A stretch of 64,000 nt of DNA from DAIMFL01 sp964372215 (GCA_964372215.1 CAYJQC010000002.1:181668-245667); one strand, 5' to 3'; shown: positions 1 through 8,903, numbered from the stretch's first letter. Notes: a model not told the origin generated them from the sequence alone. Translations and numbers: made by a program.

Positions 1-306
1 GGTGGCCGCCGTGGTCTGTTCCTGCAGCCGGTCGCCGACCCGCTTGCCGAGCTCGGCCAGGCGCTCCTCCAGGGCCTTGGCCAGGGCCCGCTCCTGGGCC
101 TGCAGCCGCTCCGACAGCGCCGCCTGCTGCGCCGCCTGGCTGTCGGCCATCTGGGCCAGCCGGCCGGCCAGCTCGGCGGCGGCGGCCTGGCCGTCGCGCT
201 GGCCGTCGGCCTGGCCGCGCCGCGCCAGCAGCACCGCCAGCAGGGCAATGACGGCCAGCAGGGCGACCGCTCCGGCGATCAGCGCGACGACGAGGGCGAT
301 GTCCAT
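1..306 (-). CDS. rmuC: DNA recombination protein RmuC, N-terminal part (cut by window edge)
   Basis: The first 102 residues of a protein read on the minus strand and run off the left edge. It starts with an uncleaved hydrophobic anchor (about residues 4-30: MDIALVVALIAGA followed by a Leu/Val/Ala-rich run), then an Ala/Gln/Glu/Arg-rich helical stretch with coiled-coil character. This N-terminal plan fits RmuC, a membrane-anchored PD-(D/E)XK-type protein thought to limit DNA inversion and recombination, and RmuC is often beside def in alphaproteobacteria. The nuclease core lies outside the window, so the name rests on the N-terminus and the def context. The gene diverges from def. Confidence 0.6.
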   Translation of the reverse strand, partial: MDIALVVALIAGAVALLAVIALLAVLLARRGQADGQRDGQAAAAELAGRLAQMADSQAAQQAALSERLQAQERALAKALEERLAELGKRVGDRLQEQTTAAT

Positions 307-410
307 CCTGACCGGTCGAGGGGTGGGGGCCGAAGCCGGGGCGGCAGCGTAGCACGCGGCCGGCGAGTCGCGGTAAGCGCGCTTGACGGTGGGGCGCCGT
401 CGCCATACCT

Positions 411-488
411 AGAGCATGATCGGATCGCATCGCAACCATGCGGTCCGTGAATCACGCTCTACTTCAAGAAGGTAGACCAAGATTCACG
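411..488. repeat. AGAGCRTGAT palindromic intergenic repeat (copy D)
   Basis: The sequence opens with AGAGCATGAT (411-420) and closes with the near reverse complement ATCACGCTCT (451-460), followed by a conserved tail to about 488. The closing arm and tail (about 445-485) reappear nearly identically, inverted, at 51091-51160, and two more palindromes of the same arms lie at 51206-51253 and 51269-51318. It sits in the 5' region of def, so it could form a hairpin in the def leader. Confidence 0.75.
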
Positions 489-533
489 TCTCGGATCGCG
501 GCGATCCGAAACGACCTTGGTCGAGGCGTATCC

Positions 534-1070
534 ATGGCCAAGCTGCCTATCATCGTCGCCCCCGACCCCCGGCTGAAGCTGATCAGCAAGCCGGTGGAGC
601 AGGTCGATTCCGAGATCCGCCGGCTGATGGACGACATGCTGGAGACCATGTACGCGGCGCCCGGCATCGGCCTGGCCGCGGCCCAGGTCGGCGTGCTGAA
701 GCGGGTCATCGTGCTCGACCTCGCCGACCCCGAGAACCAGGCCCAGCCGCTGCGCATGGCGAACCCGGAGCTGCTGTGGCTGTCGGACGACGACGCGACC
801 TATAACGAGGGCTGCCTGTCGGTGCCCGAGCACTATGCCGACGTGGCGCGACCGCGCGCCTGCAAGGTCCGCTACATCGACCACGAGAACGAGATCCGCG
901 AGCTCGCGGCGGAAGGGCTGCTCGCCACCTGCATCCAGCACGAGATGGACCATCTCGACGGCGTGCTGTTCGTCGACCACATCAGCGCGCTCAAGCGCAA
1001 CATCATCCTGCGCAAGCTGGTGAAGGCCAAGAAGGCCGGCACGCTGGTCGGCGCCGAGATCGACGGCTGA
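534..1070 (+). CDS. def: peptide deformylase
   Basis: A 178-residue metalloprotease that removes the formyl group from the initiator methionine of nascent proteins. All three signature motifs are present: GIGLAAAQVG, EGCLSVP (metal-binding Cys) and QHEMDHLDG (HExxH with both His and the catalytic Glu). The open frame extends further upstream to 438, but that extension is made of repeat D. The ATG at 534, giving MAKLPIIVAPDPRL, matches the normal deformylase N-terminus. It stands 14 nt before fmt and forms a translation-start operon with it, because Fmt adds the formyl group that Def removes. Confidence 0.97.
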   Translation: MAKLPIIVAPDPRLKLISKPVEQVDSEIRRLMDDMLETMYAAPGIGLAAAQVGVLKRVIVLDLADPENQAQPLRMANPELLWLSDDDATYNEGCLSVPEHYADVARPRACKVRYIDHENEIRELAAEGLLATCIQHEMDHLDGVLFVDHISALKRNIILRKLVKAKKAGTLVGAEIDG

Positions 1071-1084
1071 GCGAGCCCGCCGCC

Positions 1085-2059
1085 GTGACGCGGCCCGGCG
1101 CCACGCCGCCCGACGGACCACATTTGCGGATCGCCTTCATGGGCACGCCCGGCTTCGCGGTGCCGGCACTGGCCGCGCTGCTGGCGGCCGGCCACGCGAT
1201 CGCCGCGGTCTACAGCCAGCCGCCGCGCCCGGCGGGCCGCGGCCACAAGCTGCAGCCCTCCCCGGTCCATGCCTTTGCCGATGCCGAGGGGCTGACGGTG
1301 CGGACACCGGCGCGGCTCGACGACGCGGCCGAGCAGGATGCCTTCGCCGGGCTCGGCCTCGACGCCGCGGTGGTGGTCGCCTATGGCCTGATCCTGCCCG
1401 AGCCGGTGCTCGCCGCGCCGCGCCTGGGCTGCCTCAACATCCACGCCTCGCTGCTGCCGCGCTGGCGCGGCGCGGCGCCGATCCAGCGCGCGATTCTTGC
1501 TGGCGATCCGGAGACCGGGGTCACCATCATGCAGATGGACGCGGGCCTCGACACCGGCGCCATGCTGCTGCAGGAACGTTGTCCCATCAGGCCGGACGAC
1601 ACCGGCGCCACCCTGCACGACCGGCTGGCGGCGATCGGCGCGCGGATGATCGTGGCCGCGCTGGCGCGCCTGGCTGCCGGTGAGCTGGCCGCGACGCCGC
1701 AGCCGGCGGCGGGCGTGACCTACGCGGCCAAGCTCAGCCGCGACGAGGCGCGGCTCGACTGGCGCAAGCCGGCCGATGCGCTGGAGCGCCAGGTGCGCGC
1801 CTTCGATCCCTGGCCGGGCAGCTGGTTCGCGATCCCCGGGGAGGCAGGCGGCGCGGAGCGCGTGCGCGTGCTGCAGGCCCGGGTCGACGGCCGCGCCGCC
1901 GGCGTGCCGGGCACGCCGCGCCCGGGCACTCTGCAGATCGCCTGCGGCGACGGCCGCGCGATCGAGCTGGTGGCGGTGCAGCGCGCCGGGCGCAAGCCGA
2001 TGGGCGCCGATGCCTTCCTGCGCGGCTTTCCGCTGCCGGCGGGCACGGTGCTGCCGTGA
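1085..2059 (+). CDS. fmt: methionyl-tRNA formyltransferase
   Basis: A 324-residue protein that formylates Met-tRNAfMet using 10-formyltetrahydrofolate. It shows the N-terminal FMGTPGFAVPAL motif, the formyl-donor site around NIHASLLPRWRGAAPIQ with catalytic Asn/His, and the MDAGLDTGAML segment. A C-terminal OB-like domain follows. The listed start is GTG 1085; a TTG at 1124 would give the shorter and more usual LRIAFMGTP start, so the true start is uncertain by 13 codons. Its stop overlaps the truA start as GTGA, which indicates coupled translation. Confidence 0.96.
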   Translation: MTRPGATPPDGPHLRIAFMGTPGFAVPALAALLAAGHAIAAVYSQPPRPAGRGHKLQPSPVHAFADAEGLTVRTPARLDDAAEQDAFAGLGLDAAVVVAYGLILPEPVLAAPRLGCLNIHASLLPRWRGAAPIQRAILAGDPETGVTIMQMDAGLDTGAMLLQERCPIRPDDTGATLHDRLAAIGARMIVAALARLAAGELAATPQPAAGVTYAAKLSRDEARLDWRKPADALERQVRAFDPWPGSWFAIPGEAGGAERVRVLQARVDGRAAGVPGTPRPGTLQIACGDGRAIELVAVQRAGRKPMGADAFLRGFPLPAGTVLP

Positions 2060-2793
2060 GCCGCTGGAAGCTCACCCTCGAATACGACGGCGGCGGCTTC
2101 GTCGGCTGGCAGCGCCAGGACAACGGGCCGTCGATCCAGCAGGCGCTCGAGGAAGCGGTGGCGAAGTTCTGCGGCGAGACCGTGACCGCCCAGGGGGCGG
2201 GGCGCACCGATGCCGGGGTGCACGCGATCGGCCAGGTCGCCCATCTCGACATCGCCAGGGAGACCACGGCGGAGACCGTGCGCGACGCGCTCAACTTCCA
2301 CCTCAAGCCGGCGCCGATCGCGGTGCTGTCGGTCGCGGCCGTCGGCGAGGACTTCCATGCCCGCTTCTCGGCGACCGGGCGCAGTTATCTCTACCGCATC
2401 GTCAACCGGCGCGCGCCGCTGGCGCTCGAGCGCGGCCGCGCCTGGCTGGTGGGCGGGACGCTGGACGCCGCGGCGATGCACGAGGCCGCCCAGGCGCTGA
2501 TCGGCCATCACGACTTCACCAGCTTCCGCGCGGCGCTGTGCCAGGCGGCCTCGCCGGTGAAGACCCTCGACCGGCTCGACGTCATGCGCCACGGGCCGGA
2601 GATCACCGTGATCGCCGAGGCGCGCTCGTTCCTCCACCACCAGGTGCGCAACATGGTCGGCACCCTGAAGCTGGTCGGCGAGGGCAAGTGGCGCGCCGGC
2701 GACGTATCGCGCGCGCTGGCCGCCCGCGACCGCGCCGCCGCCGGCCCGACCGCGCCGCCGGACGGGCTGTACCTGACGGGTGTGCGGTATTGA
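2056..2793 (+). CDS. truA: tRNA pseudouridine(38-40) synthase TruA
   Basis: A 245-residue enzyme isomerising uridines 38-40 in the tRNA anticodon arm. The catalytic Asp lies in GAGRTDAGVHA (about residues 51-61), and the N-terminus SRWKLTLEYDGGGFVGWQRQ and the HHQVRNMVG motif are diagnostic. The GTG start overlaps the fmt stop by four bases. It is the last recognisable core gene before the GC content drops, so it marks the left edge of the inserted region. Confidence 0.96.
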   Translation: MSRWKLTLEYDGGGFVGWQRQDNGPSIQQALEEAVAKFCGETVTAQGAGRTDAGVHAIGQVAHLDIARETTAETVRDALNFHLKPAPIAVLSVAAVGEDFHARFSATGRSYLYRIVNRRAPLALERGRAWLVGGTLDAAAMHEAAQALIGHHDFTSFRAALCQAASPVKTLDRLDVMRHGPEITVIAEARSFLHHQVRNMVGTLKLVGEGKWRAGDVSRALAARDRAAAGPTAPPDGLYLTGVRY

Positions 2794-3037
2794 CGACAAC
2801 ACAGCCTTGTTAGAAATTGCAATTGTATAGACTCTATGCGCACCAAAATCTAAACTTCACATAAATTAGTGATATGTGGAGCCAATTATGATCTATCCAT
2901 AAAGTAGAAATCAAGTAAACTTGGGTATCTTTGTCCCAAGCTTATCTGTATGAAACCACTGAACCTAAAATTCCAGACTTACGTTCAATTCGAATAACCA
3001 ACCTTGAGCCGGTACTAACTTAAGAGAGGAGCGCGAT
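2794..3037. other. AT-rich junction/leader of the inserted region
   Basis: This 244-nt stretch without a gene is strikingly AT-rich compared with the roughly 70% GC flank and changes abruptly after the truA stop. It probably contains the promoter of the following DUF3800 gene; a good ribosome site (AGAGAGGAG, about 3022-3032) precedes its ATG. I found no tRNA, integrase or clear terminal repeat, so the mode of insertion is unknown. Confidence 0.5.
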
Positions 3038-3784
3038 ATGCTTGGTGACGCTCTTCCGCTCACTCCCGAAACGCTTCTTGTCTTTGTCGACGAAACGGGT
3101 ATCGAGGATTACAGCGATCCGAAGAATCCAACCTTTGGGCGTGGCGGATGCGCTGTCCTTGGCAAGGGATACGGAGACAAGATCAAGCACCCATGGCGCA
3201 AGCTCAAACGTGAGAAGCTGGGGGGCGCCAACAAGCCATTCCACGCGGCCGAGTTCGAGCGGACTCGGCCGAAACTCGTGCAGATCACATCCATCAATAG
3301 ATTCTTACGTCAATCCTTCTGGCGCTTTGCCGTCATGAGTGACGGCGGGACGAAGCTTCCCCCTGGAGTTGATGGGCATCGCGCTGTGTCACTGGTCACG
3401 GTGAACTTTGTCTCCCGAATGGTAGCCACGTGTGACGCCAATGTCGTGGCGCTTGTGTTCGAGGCGTCAGAGCGCGGGAATGCGCTGGTTCAAAGGGATT
3501 TCGACCTTGCGAACATGAACTTGGTCAACCGCGCGGGGCAACTTGTCGAGGTCGATGGCTATTTCATGGACAAGAAATCTAAGGAACCGGGTCTTGAGGT
3601 GGCTGACCTGATTGCCCATACGGCCGGTCGGCAGCGGCGCCATGAGCTGGCGGGGAAGGCCGGTGTGGCCAAGGATTTCGAGCACATGTACTGGCACAGC
3701 CCGATCCCTCCGGCGTTCATGTCCATCAATAATGTGCAGCTCACGGCGCTTGCCATCGAAAAGGGGAATCCCATAGAAAGATAA
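3038..3784 (+). CDS. DUF3800 domain protein
   Basis: A 248-residue soluble protein. The N-terminal LVFVDETGIEDY with Asp-Glu, the central block with SLVTVNFVSRMVATC, and the C-terminal GLEVADLIAHTAG (an Asp ligand position) follow the DUF3800 plan. That family is suspected to be an RNase H-like nuclease fold and is common in mobile and defence loci. Catalysis is inferred from the acidic pattern; no function is proven. Base composition is well below that of its neighbours, indicating transfer. A gene for a 90-residue protein follows after 22 nt on the same strand and is probably co-transcribed. Confidence 0.75.
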   Translation: MLGDALPLTPETLLVFVDETGIEDYSDPKNPTFGRGGCAVLGKGYGDKIKHPWRKLKREKLGGANKPFHAAEFERTRPKLVQITSINRFLRQSFWRFAVMSDGGTKLPPGVDGHRAVSLVTVNFVSRMVATCDANVVALVFEASERGNALVQRDFDLANMNLVNRAGQLVEVDGYFMDKKSKEPGLEVADLIAHTAGRQRRHELAGKAGVAKDFEHMYWHSPIPPAFMSINNVQLTALAIEKGNPIER

Positions 3785-3806
3785 TCACCGGACACAGGGT
3801 GCGATC

Positions 3807-4079
3807 GTGAGTGAAAAGTCTCGCATGACATTGGTTCAGCTTGAAACTGGAAAGCCAACCACGATCGGCTTCAACAGGCCTGTCAAGTTCAGGGGGGCGT
3901 TTGCTTACGGCACCTATGTCGAGGGCACCATACCGCCGAACAGCGGTCTCACGGTCTGCAACAATGGCGACATCACTGAATTCTCAATCGTGATCGACGA
4001 CGAGAGTGTAAAGAAGCCGGCCCTTGTTCAATCGCTCCCTGCGATGCCGGACGATAGCGACGGCACCGATCAGGCGTAA
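3807..4079 (+). CDS. hypothetical protein downstream of DUF3800
   Basis: A 90-residue acidic protein starting at GTG. I do not recognise the family. It has no membrane segment; alternating hydrophobic residues and several Gly/Pro turns suggest a small beta-rich fold, ending in an acidic, probably disordered tail (DDSDGTDQA). The short distance to the DUF3800 gene (22 nt) and shared low GC suggest an operon, so it may be a partner or inhibitor of that protein. The C-terminal end faces the convergent HEPN gene across 58 nt. Confidence 0.55.
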   Translation: MSEKSRMTLVQLETGKPTTIGFNRPVKFRGAFAYGTYVEGTIPPNSGLTVCNNGDITEFSIVIDDESVKKPALVQSLPAMPDDSDGTDQA

Positions 4080-4137
4080 GGATCGACTCTCTCAGTTAAT
4101 CTCTACTCAGACCATGCGCGCCGCTTTGCGCAGGAGC

Positions 4138-5685
4138 CTAGAGGTCTGTGCCGGGCCACGCCGTGGCCCTGCTCAGTGCCGTACAGCTCTTGACCCTGAT
4201 AGCCGACAGGATGCGCTTTGTCTCGGCATAGAGATACAGCTGATCGTCCTGCGTGATGATCCGGGCATGCATGGTGCATATCCTAATTGGATAGAGGCGC
4301 TGGAACGATTCTTGCACAGATTCCTGCCGCCGGAAAACTGGCTTGAACACCTCGTCCCAGTTATCCCGCCGCATGATGATACGCACGTAATCGGTGAAAT
4401 CGGCATAAGCGATCAGCGGGCGATCCGGCTCGCCGTCGTCGCGAGCTCTTTGCTGCTTTTCAAGCCAGCTCTTGCGGATCTCTCCAGGCGCCCGGTGCCT
4501 TGTCCAGTGCTCACCGAAGGCGGCCGTCATCGCCGTATCGATGAAGCGGCGGAGTTGATGCTCAAACAACATTAGCTGCTTATGCGCGTCGTTCGTCCGT
4601 TCAAAACCGGCTTCCTCCTCATCCTTCTCACCCGCCCGGCCGTCATATTCGTCCAGGAAAGGCGGGAGTATGTCCCGGAGGCCCGCGATCGAAATCCCTT
4701 GCTCGAAAGCTCCGCGGGGGAACCTCGTCAGACGCGGGTCAAGACCGCGGTCCGCGTAGAACTCCGTGCGCTTCCACGGATCGGTGAAAATACCTTCCGG
4801 GAACGCAATGGTGCCGCGCCAGTCGCCGAGATCGGTCCGCAACAGATCGGCCAAGCGCTCGTCGAACGGGTGGGACTCCCGCAGCGAGAGCCCAATCCGC
4901 TGCAACTCCGCAAAGCCAGCGAAGGACTGCAACTTGTCCTGCATATCGAGCCACGGCACGCGCATCGCTTCCGCGGCCCGCTGGATTTCAATCGCGTGCT
5001 TCTGCAACTCCCCCGATGCAGAAAACACGTTGGAAAGCCGATCGTCAGCAAAGAAACTCTTTGCTTCCTCTAAGTCGGGCAGCCGGAAACGGGATTGATA
5101 GTCCGCAAAAAGCTTGCGCGCGCTCTCAAACGCATTGTTCAGCACGGAACCGGCGGTAGGGGTTCCGGCGAGCCCCAGCTCTCCCGCAGGTCCCAGAGCT
5201 GCACGCAGCCAGCTCCGCTCGCTCTCGATCAGGTCGGTCACGCAATGCCGGGCGGCATCTCTCCGGGACTCTTCCAGAGTTTCGTGCAGGGGCCTTAGGT
5301 CTTTTTCAAACGCCGCAAGCAGGCTCTGAAGTTCATTCTGCGGGGACAGGAGTGCGCCAAGCTGAGCCCGCTCCTGTTCCTCACGCTCACGCAGGAGGTC
5401 GAGGGCGGTGCTCTTACCGAAACTTCCGATTGCCATGGCGTTGAGTGTGGCCTGTTCGTTGAATATCTGCAGCATTCTCTCCCGTTCGGCCGCGGGTCCT
5501 AATATCGCCTCAAATTGGACCTGCTCGCGGCTAAACCGGTCTGTCAGCTCGCGCAAGGTCGTGGCTTCGGAAATAGCCTGCAGCGATGCGCCCAACGGGC
5601 TCATCCGCTCACGGATGGTTTCCAGAGTACGCGTAAGATTCTTATGGGCCTGTGCAGCAGCGTCAGTTTCCATGACTTGCTCCAT
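4138..5685 (-). CDS. Swt1-family HEPN domain protein (putative ribonuclease)
   Basis: About 515 residues. The N-terminal two thirds is Glu/Leu/Arg-rich and largely helical with coiled-coil character. The last roughly 130 residues match the Swt1-type HEPN domain: LFEHQLRRFID, then FTDYVRIIMRRDNWDEVF, and at the end R-I-C-T-M-H-A-R, which supplies the HEPN RX4-6H catalytic motif (R-x4-H). HEPN proteins are metal-independent RNases found in toxin-antitoxin and abortive-infection systems. ATG 5685 is preferred because GGAG precedes it; TTG 5745 would add 20 residues. No antitoxin-like partner is adjacent on its strand. Low GC indicates transfer. It could instead be an RNA-binding HEPN without cleavage activity. 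Confidence 0.75.
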   Translation of the reverse strand: MEQVMETDAAAQAHKNLTRTLETIRERMSPLGASLQAISEATTLRELTDRFSREQVQFEAILGPAAERERMLQIFNEQATLNAMAIGSFGKSTALDLLREREEQERAQLGALLSPQNELQSLLAAFEKDLRPLHETLEESRRDAARHCVTDLIESERSWLRAALGPAGELGLAGTPTAGSVLNNAFESARKLFADYQSRFRLPDLEEAKSFFADDRLSNVFSASGELQKHAIEIQRAAEAMRVPWLDMQDKLQSFAGFAELQRIGLSLRESHPFDERLADLLRTDLGDWRGTIAFPEGIFTDPWKRTEFYADRGLDPRLTRFPRGAFEQGISIAGLRDILPPFLDEYDGRAGEKDEEEAGFERTNDAHKQLMLFEHQLRRFIDTAMTAAFGEHWTRHRAPGEIRKSWLEKQQRARDDGEPDRPLIAYADFTDYVRIIMRRDNWDEVFKPVFRRQESVQESFQRLYPIRICTMHARIITQDDQLYLYAETKRILSAIRVKSCTALSRATAWPGTDL

Positions 5686-5747
5686 CAACTTCTCCGTCGC
5701 GATCACAGGAATCTTATACGGCGATTCCGTGATTCTGGAAAGCAAAG

Positions 5748-6146
5748 GTGGCGCGTACGCCCGCCCGAACCCACGGGTCGAACGGATGGACCGGGCTCTA
5801 TGGAGTCCTGCACGTGAACGGCGTCGCCGCCGTTCGCGAGACCTCGGATCAGCCGGGCGGCGCCAACGACCCCGCCGTGCAGCGCTATCGGGAGACGCTG
5901 CCGGAAACCGTTGCCCACGAAATCGTCGAGCGTGGGGACACCAGGCGCTATCACGACACGGAACCGGAAGCGGTGCCGGAGGGCCATCTCTTCGTGCTCG
6001 GCGACAACCGCTACAACTCGCTGAACAGCAGAACGCTGCCGCAACTTGGCGGCCTTGGCTTCATCCCCATCGAGAACCTCATCGGCCGCGTGACCTACAT
6101 CTACTGGTCCGGCGACCTCCGCCGCATCGGCACCTCGGTCGAGTGA
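5748..6146 (+). pseudogene. lepB: signal peptidase I, C-terminal remnant
   Basis: From about 5800 the frame encodes the last third of a type I signal peptidase: GVLHVNGVAAVRE, then EGHLFVLGDNRYNSLNSR (the conserved GDNR box) and IPIENLIGRVTYIYWS. The membrane anchor, the catalytic Ser region and the Lys region are absent; the homology begins right where the low-GC insert ends. I infer that acquisition of the 2.8-5.7 kb region removed or displaced the 5' part. The open frame has no credible start, so a working enzyme is unlikely; another lepB should exist elsewhere in the genome. Confidence 0.8.
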
Positions 6147-6159
6147 GGCGCCCACCACT

Positions 6160-6729
6160 TCAGAACATCATCCGCTCGATGACGACGTTCAACAGCCTGC
6201 CGATCATGAAGTCGATGGCGACCAGTCCGGCGGCCGGCAAGATGCCCGTGCCGAGCGCCGTCCTGGCGATGAACCAGCCATAGAAAAGCAGCGCCGCCCG
6301 CAACCCGTAATACGCGATGCTCGCCGAAATGCCCGACAGGACGCCGCCGTAGATCGCGAGGAGCAGGAGCAGGTAGAGCGGCCCGCTGATCGTGCTCGCC
6401 CAGTTATAGGCGACGATGTAGCCGACATACTCGCGCTCCTTGTCGAGCGCCATCACCAGGTAGTGGGCGGCGAGCGGGAAGGCCATCCAGGCGATCGCAT
6501 AGCCGATGAGATCGACGGCCACGATCCGGCCCAGCCCCGCCTCGCTCGGCCGGATCTGCAGCACCAGGGCGAGCGACAGCAGTTCGAGCGGCAGCAGCAG
6601 GAACGCCACCTGGAACGAGCGCCAGAAGCCGGTCTCGGTGGCGTCGAGATGGGCCATGCCCTTGGGGTCGAGATGGGCCAGGCGCCAGACGCCGTAGACC
6701 GAGTGGAAGATTTCGCCGAGGCTGAGCAC
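6160..6729 (-). CDS. multi-pass inner-membrane protein downstream of dapE
   Basis: A 189-residue protein with about four to five hydrophobic segments (AFLLLPLELLSLALVL; IGYAIAWMAFPLAAHYLVM; LYLLLLLAIYGGVL; LRAALLFYGWFIA; plus a weaker C-terminal one). The GTG start (VLSLGEIFHSVYGVWRLAHLD) lies 5 nt past the dapE stop, so it is the last gene of a dapD-dapE-orf operon. I do not recognise a function. The open frame upstream of this GTG is only overlap with dapE. Confidence 0.75.
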   Translation of the reverse strand: MLSLGEIFHSVYGVWRLAHLDPKGMAHLDATETGFWRSFQVAFLLLPLELLSLALVLQIRPSEAGLGRIVAVDLIGYAIAWMAFPLAAHYLVMALDKEREYVGYIVAYNWASTISGPLYLLLLLAIYGGVLSGISASIAYYGLRAALLFYGWFIARTALGTGILPAAGLVAIDFMIGRLLNVVIERMMF

Positions 6730-6734
6730 GGGCG

Positions 6735-7922
6735 CTAGCCGGCGTCGGCGAAGAAGCCGTCGAGCGCGAACTCGTAGATGTCGGTCAGGGCCGCGAGGTC
6801 GGCGAGCGCCACCGCCTCGTCGACCTTGTGCATGGTCTGGCCGGCCAGGCCGAACTCGGCGACCGGGCAATGGTCCTTGATGAAGCGGGCGTCGGAGGTG
6901 CCGCCGGTGGTCGACAGCTCCGGCCGCACCCCGAGCCGGCGGACGACGGCGTCGGCGATCACCCCGGACAGGGCGCCGGGCGGGGTCAGGAAGGATTCGC
7001 CGCTGACCTTGACCTCGAGGCTGTAGCGCGCGTCCGCGCCGTCGCCCATGGCGGCGTCGAACCGCTCGCGCAGCCAGCGCTCGAGCCCGGCGCCGCTGTG
7101 CAGGTCGTTGAAGCGGATGTTGAGGGTGGCGCGCGCGCTCGCCGGGATCACGTTCGAGGCGGGATTGCCGACATCGACGGTCGAGACCTGCAGGGTCGAG
7201 GGCTGGAAATGCGCGCTGCCCTGGTCGAGCGGCGAGGTCGTCACCGCGTGCAGCATGGCGACCAGGCGATGGACCGGGTTGTCGGCGAGATGGGGATAGG
7301 CGGTGTGGCCCTGCACGCCGTGCACGCTGAGCTTCGCGGTCAGGCTGCCGCGCCGGCCGATCTTGATCATCTGGCCGAGGGCGGTCGGGTTGGTCGGCTC
7401 GCCCACCAGGCAGGCGTCGAGTCGCTCGCCGCGCGCGCTCAGCCAGCCGAGCACCTGCCTGGTGCCGTTGACCGAGGGGCCTTCCTCGTCGCCGGTGATC
7501 AGCAGGCTGATGCGGCCGCCGAAATCCGCGCCGCGCCGTTCCAGGAAGCGCGCGGCGGCGGCGGCGAAGCAGGCCACCGCGCCCTTCATGTCGGCGGCGC
7601 CGCGGCCGATCAGCATGCCGTCCTTCACCTCGGCGGCGAAGGGATCGACGCTCCAGTCATGGGGATCGCCGGGCGGCACCACGTCGGTATGGCCGGCGAA
7701 GCAGAAATTGCGCCCGCCGGCGCGCCCGATCACGGCGTAGAGATTGTCGATCGGCGCCTCGTCGCCGGTGGCGCCGGGTTCGCCGAAGGTCAGGCGGTGG
7801 CAGGCGAAGCCGATGGCGGAGAGCGCGGTCGCCAGCACGCCGAGCGCGCCGGCATCGGCCGGGGTGACACTCGGGCAGCGGATCAGCTCGCGCGCCAGGT
7901 CGACCGGGTCGAGGAGCGCCAC
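6735..7922 (-). CDS. dapE: succinyl-diaminopimelate desuccinylase
   Basis: A 395-residue di-zinc M20 peptidase-family enzyme that hydrolyses N-succinyl-LL-diaminopimelate in lysine and peptidoglycan precursor synthesis. It shows GHTDVVPPGD (first metal His/Asp), RGAADMKGAVACF (bridging Asp), the catalytic GDEEGPSVNGT and a lid domain with GVQGHTAYPHLADNP. The gene is 12 nt downstream of dapD, whose product supplies its substrate after transamination. Confidence 0.96.
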   Translation of the reverse strand: MALLDPVDLARELIRCPSVTPADAGALGVLATALSAIGFACHRLTFGEPGATGDEAPIDNLYAVIGRAGGRNFCFAGHTDVVPPGDPHDWSVDPFAAEVKDGMLIGRGAADMKGAVACFAAAAARFLERRGADFGGRISLLITGDEEGPSVNGTRQVLGWLSARGERLDACLVGEPTNPTALGQMIKIGRRGSLTAKLSVHGVQGHTAYPHLADNPVHRLVAMLHAVTTSPLDQGSAHFQPSTLQVSTVDVGNPASNVIPASARATLNIRFNDLHSGAGLERWLRERFDAAMGDGADARYSLEVKVSGESFLTPPGALSGVIADAVVRRLGVRPELSTTGGTSDARFIKDHCPVAEFGLAGQTMHKVDEAVALADLAALTDIYEFALDGFFADAG

Positions 7923-7934
7923 GCGCCGGTCCGC

Positions 7935-8804
7935 TCAGTCGCGCAGGAGATCGTTGATCGAGGTCTTCGAGCGGGTCTTCTCGTCGACCCGCTTCACGAT
8001 GACGGCGCAATAGAGCCCCGGGCCGGGCGAGCCGTCGGGCAGCGGCTTGGCCGCCGGCATGGCGCCGGACACCACCACGGAGTAGGCCGGCACCCGGCCG
8101 TAATGCACTTCGCCGGTGGCGCGGTCGACGATCTTGGTGGAGGCGCCGAGATAGACCCCCATGGAGAGCACCGAGCCCTCCTCCACCACCACGCCCTCGG
8201 CGACCTCGGCGCGCGCGCCGATGAAGCAGTTGTCCTCGATGACCACCGGGCCAGCCTGCAAGGGCTCGAGAACGCCGCCGATGCCGGCGCCGCCGGAGAT
8301 GTGGCAGTTCTTTCCGATCTGGGCACAGGAGCCGACGGTCGCCCAGGTGTCGACCATGGTGCCGCTGTCGACCCGGGCGCCGACATTGACGAAGCTCGGC
8401 ATCAGCACCACGCCCGGCGCGATGAAGGCCGAGCGCCGCACCACGCAGTTCGGCACCGCGCGGAAGCCGGCGGCCTTGAACTCCGCCTCGCCCCAGCCGG
8501 CGAACTTCGACGCCACCTTGTCGTACCAGGCGGCCGGCCCGCGATCGCCGACCCGGGTGAAGTCGCCGCCGCCCGGGATCGGCATGGAGTCGTAGAGCCG
8601 GAACGACAGCAGCACCGCCTTCTTCAGCCACTGGTTGGTGTGCCACGTGCCGGCGCGCTTCTCGGCGACCCGGACCTTGCCGGCGTCGAGCGCGTCGAGC
8701 GCCGCCTCGACCGCGTCGCGGGCGGCGCCGCGGGTGGCGGGGGTCAGCTCGCCGCGCCGCTCCCAGGCGGCGTCGATGGCGGATTCCAGTCCGGCGATGT
8801 CCAT
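7935..8804 (-). CDS. dapD: 2,3,4,5-tetrahydropyridine-2,6-dicarboxylate N-succinyltransferase
   Basis: A 289-residue left-handed beta-helix acyltransferase that succinylates tetrahydrodipicolinate. Seen directly are the helical N-terminal domain with TWHTNQWLKKAVLLSFRL, hexapeptide repeats (GVVLMPSFVNVGARVDSGTMVDTW, written here in part) and a C-terminal tail. The start at 8804 (MDIAGLESAIDAAW) fits the family length; the open frame further upstream runs into an intergenic repeat and is rejected. First gene of the minus-strand dapD-dapE-membrane protein operon. Confidence 0.95.
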   Translation of the reverse strand: MDIAGLESAIDAAWERRGELTPATRGAARDAVEAALDALDAGKVRVAEKRAGTWHTNQWLKKAVLLSFRLYDSMPIPGGGDFTRVGDRGPAAWYDKVASKFAGWGEAEFKAAGFRAVPNCVVRRSAFIAPGVVLMPSFVNVGARVDSGTMVDTWATVGSCAQIGKNCHISGGAGIGGVLEPLQAGPVVIEDNCFIGARAEVAEGVVVEEGSVLSMGVYLGASTKIVDRATGEVHYGRVPAYSVVVSGAMPAAKPLPDGSPGPGLYCAVIVKRVDEKTRSKTSINDLLRD

Positions 8805-8903
8805 GTCAGCCCGCGCTCCCCGCTCGCGCATTCCGCGCCCGTTGCGACGCGGCCGAACATGGGCAAGGCGACCGAGGCTGTCAACGCCGGGACGACGGCA
8901 AGA

